From Rhodoferax antarcticus ANT.BR (GTDB lineage Bacteria > Pseudomonadota > Gammaproteobacteria > Burkholderiales > Burkholderiaceae_C): a stretch of DNA of 64,000 nucleotides. Below, in pieces: positions 55,881 to 63,874 of the stretch. The DNA lies in NCBI RefSeq assembly GCF_001938565.1, contig NZ_MSYM01000017.1, positions 124,001 through 188,000 of the forward strand, given 5' to 3'. Below the pieces are notes generated by a model. That model worked only from the letters and a program-made list of their open reading frames with translations. It did not search any database and had not been told where the DNA came from. Position numbers and translations under genes: made by a program. The first letter of the stretch is position 1. Each line of letters starts with the position of its first letter.

Positions 55881-56992
55881 AGCTAAAAATGTTAAATTAA
55901 ATACGTATATAAAATTGGATTACACTAATTTCATTTATAATCCATTCTCCAATATAACTGGAGTTTCAATTGGCAAAGAAGGTGACGTTAACTTTACTCC
56001 CACAAGAGCGATTCCAGCTGCAACATATTATTGATCGTGGTTCAAACTGGCGTGAGCGTGAACGCGCCAAAACATTGATTCTCTTTGATGATGGACTATC
56101 CATGAAAGTGATTGCTGAAACTGTTGGCATAGATATTCGCACAGTCGGCTTGACGCGTATGGATTGGCTCAAGCGTGGTTTTGAGTCGCTGGTTGATGCA
56201 CCTCGCAGTGGCGCGCCAAGGAAGATCACCCCAGAGCAACTTGAAAGGCTCTTGGACGCGGCTGAGAAGGAGCCATTGACAGCCAAGGCGCTGTTGGCCA
56301 AGCACGTCGACGCCGGCGGCACTTTGGTGCATCTGAACACACTGACCCAGGCATTGAAGAAGGCCCAATTTGTTTGGAAACGCACACGTTCATCACTCAA
56401 AAAAAAAGAGACGAAGCCGCTTTCAGATCTGCCCAAGTAGAGATCGCTGGACTGCGTTCGCAAGCCGCTGCGGGTGAGATGGTGTTGGCCTACTGTGACG
56501 AGGCAGGATTCTCGCAAGTACACCCCAATCGCAGCGCTTGGACACCCAAAGGAAGTCGTCATTTGATTGAGGCCAAACGCGGAAAACGGCTCAACGTGCT
56601 GGCTGCCATGCTGTCCACCGGGGAACTATTCAGCGCCAAAATTTGGCAATCTACAACGGCAGAAATATTTGCTGGATTCATTGGCTTGCTCAAGGAACAC
56701 GTTGGGAAGAAAATAACCATCATCATTGACAATGCATCAGTACACAAAGCGAAGGCGACCAAGCCAATCATGGCTTTGCTGGAAAAACAAGGTGTGACAC
56801 TTTATTTTCTCCCTCCGTATAGTCCGGAGCTTAATCGCATTGAAAAGCTTTGGCACCTGATGAAATACACCTGGATGTCCGCCAAGTGTCGCGACAGCGA
56901 AACCTTGGAGGCTGATGTTGGTGACATACTTGACAACTTTGGATCCAAATATAAATTTAACTTTTGACGTATCTAACTTAATATTAATAGCT
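55881..56992 (+). mobile_element. IS630-family insertion sequence
   Basis: 1112 bp, flanked by TA on both sides (55879-55880 and 56993-56994), the target duplication of the family. The ends are inverted repeats: left AGCTAAAAATGTTAAATTA then AATACGT; right end read inwards AGCTATTAATATTAAGTTA then GATACGT. It encodes one transposase in two frames. Inserted in spacer 1 of the CRISPR-like array. Confidence 0.92.
55970..56967 (+). CDS. IS630 transposase made by -1 frameshifting
   Basis: Frame A (TTG 55970 to 56440) holds the HTH half: RERERAKTLILFDDGLSMKV, IAETVGIDIRTVGLTRMDWL. Frame B (to 56967) holds the DDE catalytic half: YCDEAGFSQVHPNRSAW (first Asp), IIIDNASVHKAKATKPIMAL (second Asp) and LPPYSPELNRIEKLWHLMKY (Glu). 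The frames overlap around nine consecutive A (56399-56407), a classic slippery run; a -1 shift there joins SLKKK to RDEAAFRSAQ. Together they give a usual-length IS630 transposase, so the element is probably active or recently was. Confidence 0.92.
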
Positions 56993-56994
56993 TA

Positions 56995-57256
56995 GATCCG
57001 CCCTTGTTAGCCCCATGCACGCATGGGTAAAAAATATGGAACCGCATTCAAGCGCGGTGACGATATCGTTAGCCCCATGCGCGCATGGATAATAAATTGA
57101 CAGGGACAAGTACCCGTGGAGGCCGTGTGAACCTGGACATGTTTAACGTACTACTTAGCCGAAAAATTGTGTCACTTTTATTGGCCGTGCCGCGTCCCTC
57201 CTTTTCTCAAACTACATCTGGCTGGCACCTAGCGTCATAAAAGCACCTGGCAGGAA
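56995..57256. other. Rest of CRISPR-like array and spacer to kfrA
   Basis: 56995-57097 contains the end of spacer 1, repeat 2, spacer 2 and repeat 3. From 57098 to 57256 no gene, clear hairpin or repeat was seen; AAGCACCTGGCAGGAATCAA lies just after the kfrA stop. Confidence 0.5.
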
Positions 57257-58195
57257 TCAAGGTTTTCCCGCCGCCAGCACCTGCATCTGCTCAGCGACCT
57301 GATTTTTCATGGCATCGACCTGGCCGCGCAGGTTGGCGGCATCCTCGCGTGCCGCGCTGGCCTCCTGTTGCGATTTCTCCTGGCTAGCTTCGGCCTTAGC
57401 CAAACGCTCACCGGCGCGCCGGGCTTCCAGCTCAGCCGCTTTGCGCTGTTCCTGGCGCGACTGCTCGATGGCCTCTGCCTTGGCGGTGAGCGCCGCCAGA
57501 TCGCCGCGCACCTGGTCACGCTCGGATGACACGCCCAAACTGACTTTCTTCTGTTCAAGCAACTCCGCCCGAAGCTGCTCAGCTTCCTTCAGGTGACGGG
57601 CGCGCTCGGCCTCGATGGTGCCCGCCATGCGCGCCAATTCAGCCGCATGCTGCTCCCCCGCAACTTTGGCCGTTTGTTCCGTCACCGCCAACCGCTCCCG
57701 TACCTGGGCCAACTCCACCGCCTGCGCTTGGTAAACAGCTTGCAGTTCCGCCAGCTTGGCCTCCAACCCTGTCACCTGACTTGCTGCTTCATCGACCATC
57801 GACTCCAGGTCTTCCACAGTTTGCGAGGCATCGGCCAGCTCACGTTCAGCCTGGGTGCGCTGCTCACCGGCAGAACGCACCACCTCATGCACCCGCCTCT
57901 CTGCAGCCTTCACCGCTTTGTCATTCAACTCGATGGCCAGCGCCGCCAGGCGCTGCGTCAGCTCCTTGGTGACCAGGGCCACTTCTTCGGCCACCTCCAC
58001 CGGCAATTCAGCCACCGGCTCGGCCTTGGTCACCGACTGGCTGGCCAGATGCTCATCCCAAACCTGTTTCAACCTGGAAGGATTGCCACCGCCGACCTTC
58101 TGACGCAAGGCAAACCCGGTGATGTTGCGGCCTGTGGCCTGCAGATCCTGACCGGCAGTGATGATCGACTCGGGACTGAACTCAACTGGGCGCAT
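57257..58195 (-). CDS. kfrA: KfrA-like DNA-binding coiled-coil protein
   Basis: 312 residues from the ATG at 58195, with AGGAGG 6 bases upstream. The N-terminal 60 residues carry the KfrA HTH (IITAGQDLQATGRNITGFAL then RQKVGGGNPSRLKQVWDEHL). The remaining 240 are a long alpha-helical coiled coil rich in Ala, Glu and Gln (AAERRVHEVVRSAGEQRTQA ... EARRAGERLAKAEASQEKSQ). KfrA of IncP/IncU-type plasmids autoregulates and supports stable partition, possibly as a filament-forming bundle. Upstream is an unusual AACAAAC-rich stretch (58247-58292) that could be its operator. Confidence 0.9.
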   Translation of the reverse strand: MRPVEFSPESIITAGQDLQATGRNITGFALRQKVGGGNPSRLKQVWDEHLASQSVTKAEPVAELPVEVAEEVALVTKELTQRLAALAIELNDKAVKAAERRVHEVVRSAGEQRTQAERELADASQTVEDLESMVDEAASQVTGLEAKLAELQAVYQAQAVELAQVRERLAVTEQTAKVAGEQHAAELARMAGTIEAERARHLKEAEQLRAELLEQKKVSLGVSSERDQVRGDLAALTAKAEAIEQSRQEQRKAAELEARRAGERLAKAEASQEKSQQEASAAREDAANLRGQVDAMKNQVAEQMQVLAAGKP

Positions 58196-58850
58196 GACAA
58201 ACCTCCTGGGCGGTGGTGATGGGTGGGTGATGCCTCATTCTGGCATAAAAACAAACAAAGAAACGAACTAATAAATAAACAAACAAAGTAATCAATTTAG
58301 CATACCCGCAACACCCCACCACAAACCAAAGCCTGGGCAGCAGCTTCGCCAGCCAGGCCCAGCCCAAAGCAGGCCGATTCACCGTACATCACCCACCGGG
58401 CAGTAAAGAGAAGTGAAAGACGCGTTTAAACGGCCTACAGCGCAAAAATCCGCCTTGTCCTGCCAATCCCCTTGACCACCTCAAAGAAATCGCCGCTTTG
58501 GGCATTGCGCCTGCATCCTGCTGTGTCTGCGTTCAATCGAACAGGTCGAGCGGCTGCTTTTGCAGTTTGTGCTGGTTTGTTGGATGAAGTGGCAATTTTT
58601 CTTGCCTTCATGCCCAGCTGGTTGTTTCTCCCCCTCGTGTAGAGGGGGTCGGGGGGTTAGCAGCCAGGAGCCCGTAGGGCGGGCGGCACGCCTGAGAGTT
58701 GGACACGTAGTGCCAACTCGATCAGGGGGTCTGGCATCTCCCCCGTGGGGGACTGTTTGATGGACAAAGTTCCTGAGACCGGACGCGTCGCGGTAAAGGC
58801 AAGCAGGAAACAATTGTTCGGATTGGCAAGGTATTGGTTAGAAAGAAGTT
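58196..58850. other. Non-coding region between kfrA and the origin
   Basis: Begins with low-complexity AAACAAACAAAGAAACGAAC and AATAAATAAACAAACAAAG (58247-58292), probably kfrA promoter/operator. The rest shows hairpins CCCCCTC-GTGTA-GAGGGGG near 58629-58647 and CCCCC-GT-GGGGG near 58741, but no convincing gene; short ORFs here have no ribosome sites or family patterns. Confidence 0.5.
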
Positions 58851-59235
58851 AAAAAACGGTTAGAGGCACATAAAAATCGTAATTTTCTTTAACAAATCAA
58901 TTACTTACAAAACCTGTGGATAGGTCAAACGACACGAAAACATAGGTCAAATTACACGAAAACGCAGGTCAAACGACACAAAAACATAGGTCAAACGACA
59001 CGTAACGTAGGTCATACGACACGCTTTGACCTTGGCGCGGTCCGAAAACGTAGGTCAAACGACACATCGCGTAGGCCAAACGACACAATGTCCGGGTTTC
59101 TTCAGTTTGACTTACCAAGTTATCCACAATTAGATCTGTTATCTGCATGATTTAGTGTCGTTTGACCTATGTTCTTGCATATGTGCGTAGGTCAGACGAC
59201 ACGCACTGTAGGTCACACGACACGCTTTCCGCTTG
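58851..59235. other. Iteron-type replication origin (oriV)
   Basis: Nine direct copies of a 15-base iteron, consensus TAGGTCAAACGACAC, start at 58921, 58943, 58965, 58987, 59008, 59051, 59072, 59188 and 59209; an inverted copy (GTGTCGTTTGACCTA) is at 59155. Most are 21-22 bases apart, two helical turns, so bound initiators face one side. A perfect DnaA box (TTATCCACA, 59120-59128) and a one-mismatch one (TGTGGATAG, 58915) flank the array, with an AT-rich stretch (58863-58912) for melting. It lies directly after the trfA gene. Confidence 0.92.
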
Positions 59236-59239
59236 ACCG

Positions 59240-60145
59240 TCAATTTCGGGTGCAACAAATTTGGTTGTCCTTGTTTAACCAAGCCACGTCAACAATCTTG
59301 GCCCCCACCACTTCAGCGCAAGCACGCTTTACCGTCTGCCGCCAACTCGTCATGTTTGCATCGGACGAACCGCAAATTTGCCAAAATTTGACCAAGGCCA
59401 GCGGGTAAGGGTAACTATGGCTTTCAATATGGTCAGCCAGGCGGCGAGCAACTGGCGACAGGTCGCGGTAAATCTCCCAGCAGTGGCTTGTAAAGGTGTT
59501 GCCAGCAAACAAGACAATCATATTCGGGTCAATCCAAACGCGGTATTGCGTAGGCTTGCCCATCGAATCATTGAGAGCGGTGTAGTTTTGGATGAGTGAA
59601 ATAGCCCCAGTTGTGCCATACGACTTGGCGTTGAGGGCCAGCACTTCGCTGGCCTTAAGTCTTGAAATGCACTCACGGGCGCGGTCGTAGTTTCTCCCGC
59701 TTTTTGACCAATTCACACCGCGCACCAAATCTTTTATGCTGAATTCAAAAGGTGTGCCAAAGGGGACGCCTTTGCCGTAGTTAATAATTTGCAGCCACAC
59801 CAACTCGTCATCCTCAGCCCGTAGCTCGATCCCCGTATAGAGAATTGAAATATGATCGTTGAAATGATACAATTTCTCATGCACAAACGTCCGACGTGGG
59901 TGACGTTTGTTTCGGGCCGTAAAAATCGAACAGCGGGCGAGGTCATTTACAAGATGCCGCAAATCATTTCGGTCTCCTATGGTCTCAGGGAAAAGTAAGT
60001 CAAGCTGACGAATGGTGTCCCGCTTGATCCCTTTTCCACTCAAATACATATTTCTTTGACTCTTCGCTATTTGGATATCATATTTACCATTATGCGGCTT
60101 TTGTTGCAATAAATGCAACTGTTGTGCAATCTGATTAAGGCCCAT
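59240..60145 (-). CDS. trfA: TrfA-family plasmid replication initiator
   Basis: 301 residues. The TrfA pattern is clear: NDLARCSIFTARNKRHPRRT, FNDHISILYTGIELRAEDDE then LVWLQIINYGKGVPFGTPFE, RARECISRLKASEVLALNAK, VLFAGNTFTSHCWEIYRDLS and PVARRLADHIESHSYPYPLA, ending near CGSSDANMTSWRQTVKRACA. Two winged-helix domains bind iterons as monomers; here the matching iterons lie just beyond its stop. TrfA is known from IncP and PromA-type plasmids of betaproteobacteria. The gene ends at the origin and starts 16 bases after the AlpA-like gene. Confidence 0.92.
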   Translation of the reverse strand: MGLNQIAQQLHLLQQKPHNGKYDIQIAKSQRNMYLSGKGIKRDTIRQLDLLFPETIGDRNDLRHLVNDLARCSIFTARNKRHPRRTFVHEKLYHFNDHISILYTGIELRAEDDELVWLQIINYGKGVPFGTPFEFSIKDLVRGVNWSKSGRNYDRARECISRLKASEVLALNAKSYGTTGAISLIQNYTALNDSMGKPTQYRVWIDPNMIVLFAGNTFTSHCWEIYRDLSPVARRLADHIESHSYPYPLALVKFWQICGSSDANMTSWRQTVKRACAEVVGAKIVDVAWLNKDNQICCTRN

Positions 60146-60161
60146 TATGTAGTGAGCTCTT

Positions 60162-60446
60162 TTATTTTATATTCAATTGGGCATTGAATATATCTTTAGT
60201 ATCATTCACACAAATTTTAGTTCTTCTCGCATGCAATCCAATAACTAGTTCCCGAATTTCATTGTCAGATTTACCAGCTACACGCGCTGCGTTGATTGCA
60301 TGGACTTCAGTATCAGGCCAACCTTTGGCTCGTTGCCCAATTGAAACGCCACTTGTAAAAAGTCCTGCACGAATGGCATTGTAGATACTGGCATCGGCCC
60401 TGTGCCCTGTTGCCCGCTTGACTTCTGGTAGCCGCAAAATATACAT
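60162..60446 (-). CDS. AlpA-type MerR-like regulator
   Basis: 94 residues: MYILRLPEVKRATGHRADAS then IYNAIRAGLFTSGVSIGQRA and KGWPDTEVHAINAARVAG fit the phage AlpA/excisionase HTH family. Such proteins switch integrase or replication genes of integrated elements. Its position directly before trfA suggests it regulates, or is co-expressed with, replication. AGGAATAAAG precedes the start. Confidence 0.88.
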   Translation of the reverse strand: MYILRLPEVKRATGHRADASIYNAIRAGLFTSGVSIGQRAKGWPDTEVHAINAARVAGKSDNEIRELVIGLHARRTKICVNDTKDIFNAQLNIK

Positions 60447-60628
60447 CTTTATTCCTCAATAATCCTCGCTATCGGTTGATAGCGATTGAGGTGAATGATG
60501 ATTTTTTGGCTTTTATTTGTCACCCTAGATAGGGCGACGCGACCCTAGTTGGGGTACGAATCAAAAGCATGCAACCCAATCCGAAGTCCTAGTCAGTTTT
60601 TTTATAACTCGGAGTTCTGCACGTTCCC

Positions 60629-61315
60629 TTATTTAGTCAACAAATATTCAGCCATATTTCTTTTCGCTTCCGCAAATTTCGTTTGCACATTTGATTTACC
60701 AGTGCCTGGAAGACCTTTGTATAAATCTTCAATGGTGGCTATGACCTGAGCATCGCTGGTAAATGCGCTTCTGCGTATACTATTTGGTTTTTCAATAAAT
60801 AACTCAATCATACACCCAATAATATTCAAAAGACCGGCTCGCTCTTTTTTGCTTAGTTCACTACTTGTCGCGTTAAGACTGCAAGCTTCATAGTTAATAA
60901 TTTGCATTAATGTAATGGTTCCATTGTTAAGAACCTCTTGTAATGAGATTGGCTCGTTGAAGGTACACCAACAATTTTCTGTGTTTATCGTGACGTTCTT
61001 TTCAATAAGAGGGCTGTCACAACCTAAACTAAAACTGCAATCAGACAATGAATTTTGATAGGGGTATCGCAAAAATAGAAATGGTCCAATATTAGGCCCA
61101 TAGTCTGGACCAAAATTGTATTCTTCAATTGGTTGAAGACCTAAAATTTCATCATTTTCAAAATTAACAGTTTTTCCACATAACCCTCTCACCCAAAAAC
61201 TTGGAATTAATTTTTCTTGAATAATAAGATGACAAATGTCAATATCTCGACATTGCCATCTTTGAATAAGCTCTGGAAAAGTTAAATATTCCATCGGAGG
61301 AAATTTGATACTCAT
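60629..61315 (-). CDS. Hypothetical protein beside the integrase (low GC)
   Basis: 228 residues with AT-rich codon use. The N-terminus FPPMEYLTFPELIQRWQCRD resembles the recognition helix region of proteins that often accompany P4-like integrases, and FWVRGLCGKTVNFENDEILG follows. The C-terminus is helical (RRSAFTSDAQVIATIEDLYK then GLPGTGKSNVQTKFAEAKRN). GLPGTGKSN looks like a P-loop by chance; no other ATPase motif is present. No family assignment. Confidence 0.6.
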   Translation of the reverse strand: MSIKFPPMEYLTFPELIQRWQCRDIDICHLIIQEKLIPSFWVRGLCGKTVNFENDEILGLQPIEEYNFGPDYGPNIGPFLFLRYPYQNSLSDCSFSLGCDSPLIEKNVTINTENCWCTFNEPISLQEVLNNGTITLMQIINYEACSLNATSSELSKKERAGLLNIIGCMIELFIEKPNSIRRSAFTSDAQVIATIEDLYKGLPGTGKSNVQTKFAEAKRNMAEYLLTK

Positions 61316-61338
61316 AATATTTTTATTGAAATGTGGCT

Positions 61339-62574
61339 TTATACGAAATTAAGTTTCGAAACTTCGCCAACCGCTAATTGGTCGAGAAAATCCGCCCATT
61401 GCTGAATCTGCCGAAACCGCTGTTTCAGGTATTGCGTGCGGTTGTAACTACGTCCATTGGAATCCTTTACAGCGTGAGCTAGGTTCGCCTCTATGGCAAG
61501 GGGATCAAGATTTAATTGATCTACTAACATCGTGCGTGCAGATGCCCGAAAGCCGTGTATCGTCTGCTCCTTTCCAAGCCCCAGGGCATACAAGGCACTG
61601 CGCAAAGTGTTGTCAGATATAGGCCTGTCGTGGCTGCGCTCACCAGGAAAAACGTAGCGCCCACGGCCGGTCAGTGGCTGCAGGCTACTCAATATTTCCA
61701 CAGCCTGTTTGGGCAATGGCACCACGTGATCTTCGCCCTGCTCCTTTTCTACCTTGATGCGCTTCATCTTCATGCTGGGAATAGTCCACAGCGCCGCATC
61801 CATATCCAGCTCTGCCCACTCCATAGCAGCCAGGTTGCCGGGGCGTTGATACAGCAAAGGTGCAAGCTGCAAAGCAGCCCGAACGATAGGCCCGCCCTTG
61901 TAACCTCTCATTGCCCTCAGCAATTCACCAAAGCGCTGCGGTTCAACGATGGCCGCAAATTTCTTACCCCGGTAGGGGGTGAGTCGCTTTTGCAAGCCCT
62001 CAGTAATATTGCGTTGTGAAACTTTTGCAGTAGGTAGCCAGTAGTCCCAAACCTGTCGCGCCAACATTAACACCCTGTCGGCCGTCTCCAGGGCTCCACG
62101 GGCCTCGACTTTTTGTAACACTGCCAACAACTCCATGGGGTGAATCTCCGAGATAGATCGCTCTCCGATCCATGGATATAGGTCGCGTTCCAACTGGCGC
62201 AGTGATCTGGCTGCATGGCTTTGGCTCCATTGCGGGGCCTGCTTTGCGTACCACTCGGTCGCTACGGCCTTGAATGTCACCCCGTCCGGCAAGGTGGCCT
62301 TGAGCTTATCCACCTTGCGCGCTTGGACTGGATCGGTGCCTGCCGACTTTTGCAGCTTTGCTGCATCGCGGGCTTTTCTCGCCGCCGTGAGGGAGACGAC
62401 TGGATAGCTGCCCAGTGCCATTTGCTTTTCAAGACCGGAGATGCGGAATTTCAGAAACCAACGCTTTGAGCCTGCCGGGCTGACTTGCAGGTACATCCCC
62501 CCTGAATCAGAAAAGCGAGCGTGCTTCTTGTCTGGTGGGCATGTGGCATTTCGGCATTCAGCATCGGTAAGCAT
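61339..62574 (-). CDS. int: Tyrosine integrase of the P4/ssrA-targeting type
   Basis: 411 residues. N-terminal DUF4102 arm-binding domain: KHARFSDSGGMYLQVSPAGS then KRWFLKFRISGLEKQMALGS and YPVVSLTAARKARDAAKLQK. Catalytic domain: LAPLLYQRPGNLAAMEWAEL (Arg), the Lys of the beta hairpin near WTIPSMKMKRIKVEKEQGED, HGFRASARTMLVDQLN (HxxR), LAHAVKDSNGRSYNRT with the nucleophile Tyr. All residues needed are visible, so it should be active. The gene begins about 200 bases from the 3' end of ssrA, the preferred target of such integrases. Confidence 0.95.
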   Translation of the reverse strand: MLTDAECRNATCPPDKKHARFSDSGGMYLQVSPAGSKRWFLKFRISGLEKQMALGSYPVVSLTAARKARDAAKLQKSAGTDPVQARKVDKLKATLPDGVTFKAVATEWYAKQAPQWSQSHAARSLRQLERDLYPWIGERSISEIHPMELLAVLQKVEARGALETADRVLMLARQVWDYWLPTAKVSQRNITEGLQKRLTPYRGKKFAAIVEPQRFGELLRAMRGYKGGPIVRAALQLAPLLYQRPGNLAAMEWAELDMDAALWTIPSMKMKRIKVEKEQGEDHVVPLPKQAVEILSSLQPLTGRGRYVFPGERSHDRPISDNTLRSALYALGLGKEQTIHGFRASARTMLVDQLNLDPLAIEANLAHAVKDSNGRSYNRTQYLKQRFRQIQQWADFLDQLAVGEVSKLNFV

Positions 62575-62607
62575 GTGGGTACGGCTCCAGTGTGGGGGGA
62601 TGTTTTT

Positions 62608-62665
62608 GGGGGTACAAGGTTAAATTCTCCTCCAAATCGTCATTTCTCCCCCCGTTTGTACCCCC
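62608..62665. repeat. GTACCCCC motifs next to ssrA (inverted pair)
   Basis: GGGGGTAC at 62608-62615 and GTACCCCC at 62658-62665 in the spacer between integrase and ssrA. The octamer also occurs twice at 40978-40997, beside the other end. They are probably integrase arm or excisionase sites. Confidence 0.5.
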
Positions 62666-62734
62666 TACAAAGCATGGCAGTCAATAGCGGCCCTTATCCT
62701 TTGTTGAAATGTATGTGCTTGTTTTACCAATGAA

Positions 62735-62768
62735 AAAGGCCGCTAAGTGTATGTTCTTAGCGGCCTTT
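62735..62768 (-). terminator. ssrA terminator
   Basis: On the minus strand AAAGGCCGCTAAG - loop of 8 - CTTAGCGGCCTTT then TTCATT: a 13-bp stem, 11 bases after the CCA end of ssrA. It lies on the element side of the attachment site, so the element would have brought its own terminator. Confidence 0.9.
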
Positions 62769-62778
62769 GTCGTGCGGT

Positions 62779-62806
62779 ATGGTGGAGCTGGGGGGATTTG
62801 AACCCC
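62779..62806 (-). other. Attachment site within the ssrA 3' end
   Basis: ATGGTGGAGCTGGGG then GGATTTGAACCCC: the acceptor and T-arm end of tmRNA, the usual crossover region of ssrA-specific integrases. It pairs with the degenerate copy at 40901-40925. Confidence 0.65.
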
Positions 62807-63168
62807 CGTCCGCAAACCTTCTTCGAACAGTTCTACATGTGTAGCCGTCTGATTTGGATCTCGCTTTTCACATCGCGCAGTGGCACGCTATGCAAATCGC
62901 CAGCAACCTATTTTCTTGACCTGCCCTAAGTTACCCAAGGCAGGCCCAGCCGAATGAAATTACCCCACAGCCTGGATAGCCCGATCTTTCGATCTGACCA
63001 CCCTTGCCCAGCCTATCGGCTTGCTGTTGTGAGGCTCACTAGCAATTAAGCAGCGAGTGCGAAACGTTCGTCGTTTGCAGTTAGTTTTTTTGAATCAGTT
63101 TTACGAGCACATTCAGCTCGACATGCCCTGCTACGCGTCCGAATCCACGTCGAAACCAGTGCAGCCCC
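62780..63168 (-). ncRNA. ssrA: Transfer-messenger RNA (tmRNA)
   Basis: 389 bases. The 5' end reads GGGGCTGCACTGGTTTCGAC and the 3' end CAGCTCCACCA; GGGGCTG and CAGCTCC form the acceptor stem, with the TFC-like arm GGGGGTTCAAATCCCCC next to it. The tag frame is at 63078-63046: ANDERFALAA then TAA, a betaproteobacterial tag ending LAA for ClpXP. With SmpB, tmRNA frees stalled ribosomes and marks the incomplete protein. The gene is intact despite the adjacent insertion, because the element restores the 3' end. Confidence 0.96.
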
Positions 63169-63186
63169 AAGCCGTTGATTTTAGGG

Positions 63187-63864
63187 CTAAGCGATCAATT
63201 GCAAGAGCTCTCTTGCAGAATTAATCGTGGCGTGGGCGCCCCACTGGCTAGTATCTGACTTCTGCCCCAGATAACCGTAGGTGACAGCCACCGTTGCCAT
63301 ACCTGCCGCCAGGCCGGCCACGATGTCGCGCTCGTCGTCGCCAACGTAGACACAGCGCCCGGGCTCAACATTCAAACGCCGCGCTGCCTCAAGCAAAGGC
63401 AGCGGGTGCGGCTTGGCGTGCGAAGTGGTGTCGCCGCTGATGATGGTACCAGCCGTTGCAAACAAAGGCATGGCGCCAGTAAGAGGTATTGTGAAACGCG
63501 ATGCCTTGTTAGTGACCACGCCCCATGGCGTTCCGCGCTGTACCAGATCACTCAGCAATTCAGCTACACCCGGAAAGATCAGGGTGTTCTGCGTCAGGCG
63601 CTGCTCGTAGTTGGCAAAAAATTCTTCGCGCAGCACCTCATAGTCCATATGGTCTGGCTTTATACCAAAGGCAATACCCAACATGCCGCGCGCGCCAGCA
63701 CCCGCCATGGGGCGATAAGTTGACATTTCAATGGAAGGCAGCCCGCGGATGGTGCGCATGGCGTCAGCCGCAGCACCCAGGTCAGGAGCGCTGTCGATCA
63801 GCGTGCCGTCCAGATCGAACAGCACCGCCTGAACATCGGTAAAGCACGCGTTACAGCTCAACAC
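63187..63864 (-). CDS. gph: Phosphoglycolate phosphatase (HAD family)
   Basis: 225 residues, GTG at 63864, 10 bases after the ubiG stop. HAD motifs: VLFDLDGTLIDSAPDLGAA (nucleophile and acid Asp), VVTNKASRF (motif II), AKPHPLPLLEAARRL (Lys) and VYVGDDERDIVAGLAAGMAT (acidic motif IV). The DxDGTLxDSAPDL sequence and C2 cap are typical of Gph, which removes phosphate from 2-phosphoglycolate formed by DNA repair or oxygenase reactions. ubiG-gph pairing is widespread in beta- and gammaproteobacteria and supports the name. Confidence 0.92.
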   Translation of the reverse strand: MLSCNACFTDVQAVLFDLDGTLIDSAPDLGAAADAMRTIRGLPSIEMSTYRPMAGAGARGMLGIAFGIKPDHMDYEVLREEFFANYEQRLTQNTLIFPGVAELLSDLVQRGTPWGVVTNKASRFTIPLTGAMPLFATAGTIISGDTTSHAKPHPLPLLEAARRLNVEPGRCVYVGDDERDIVAGLAAGMATVAVTYGYLGQKSDTSQWGAHATINSARELLQLIA

Positions 63865-63874
63865 GTTCCAGCAA

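Larger units (their letters stand above)
55831..57097 (+). CRISPR. CRISPR-like mini-array, three repeats, spacer 1 split by IS630
   Basis: Repeats of about 29 bases start at 55831, 57006 and 57068. Each begins GTTAGCCCCATGC and continues to a palindromic GCATGGG-like arm and an A-rich end (CACGCATAGGTAAAAAAA, CACGCATGGGTAAAAAAT, GCGCATGGATAATAAAT). The third is the most degenerate, as usual for a terminal repeat. Repeats 2 and 3 are 62 bases apart. Repeats 1 and 2 become exactly 61 apart once the IS (55881-56992) and one TA copy are removed. A 61-bp period with a CCCC-hairpin-GGG repeat is typical of type I-E or IV arrays. No cas gene is in the window, so it would depend on a host or helper system. 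Confidence 0.6.

Noticed and set aside
58629..58760. CCCCCTC/GAGGGGG hairpins as part of the replication origin
   Set aside because: They have no iterons or DnaA boxes nearby and no symmetry with the origin.
58481..58813. Open frames on both strands between kfrA and the origin
   Set aside because: No ribosome site, low-complexity translation and hairpin-rich DNA.
60600..61315. GLPGTGKSN in the hypothetical protein as a P-loop ATPase motif
   Set aside because: It lies near the C-terminus with no Walker B or other ATPase features.
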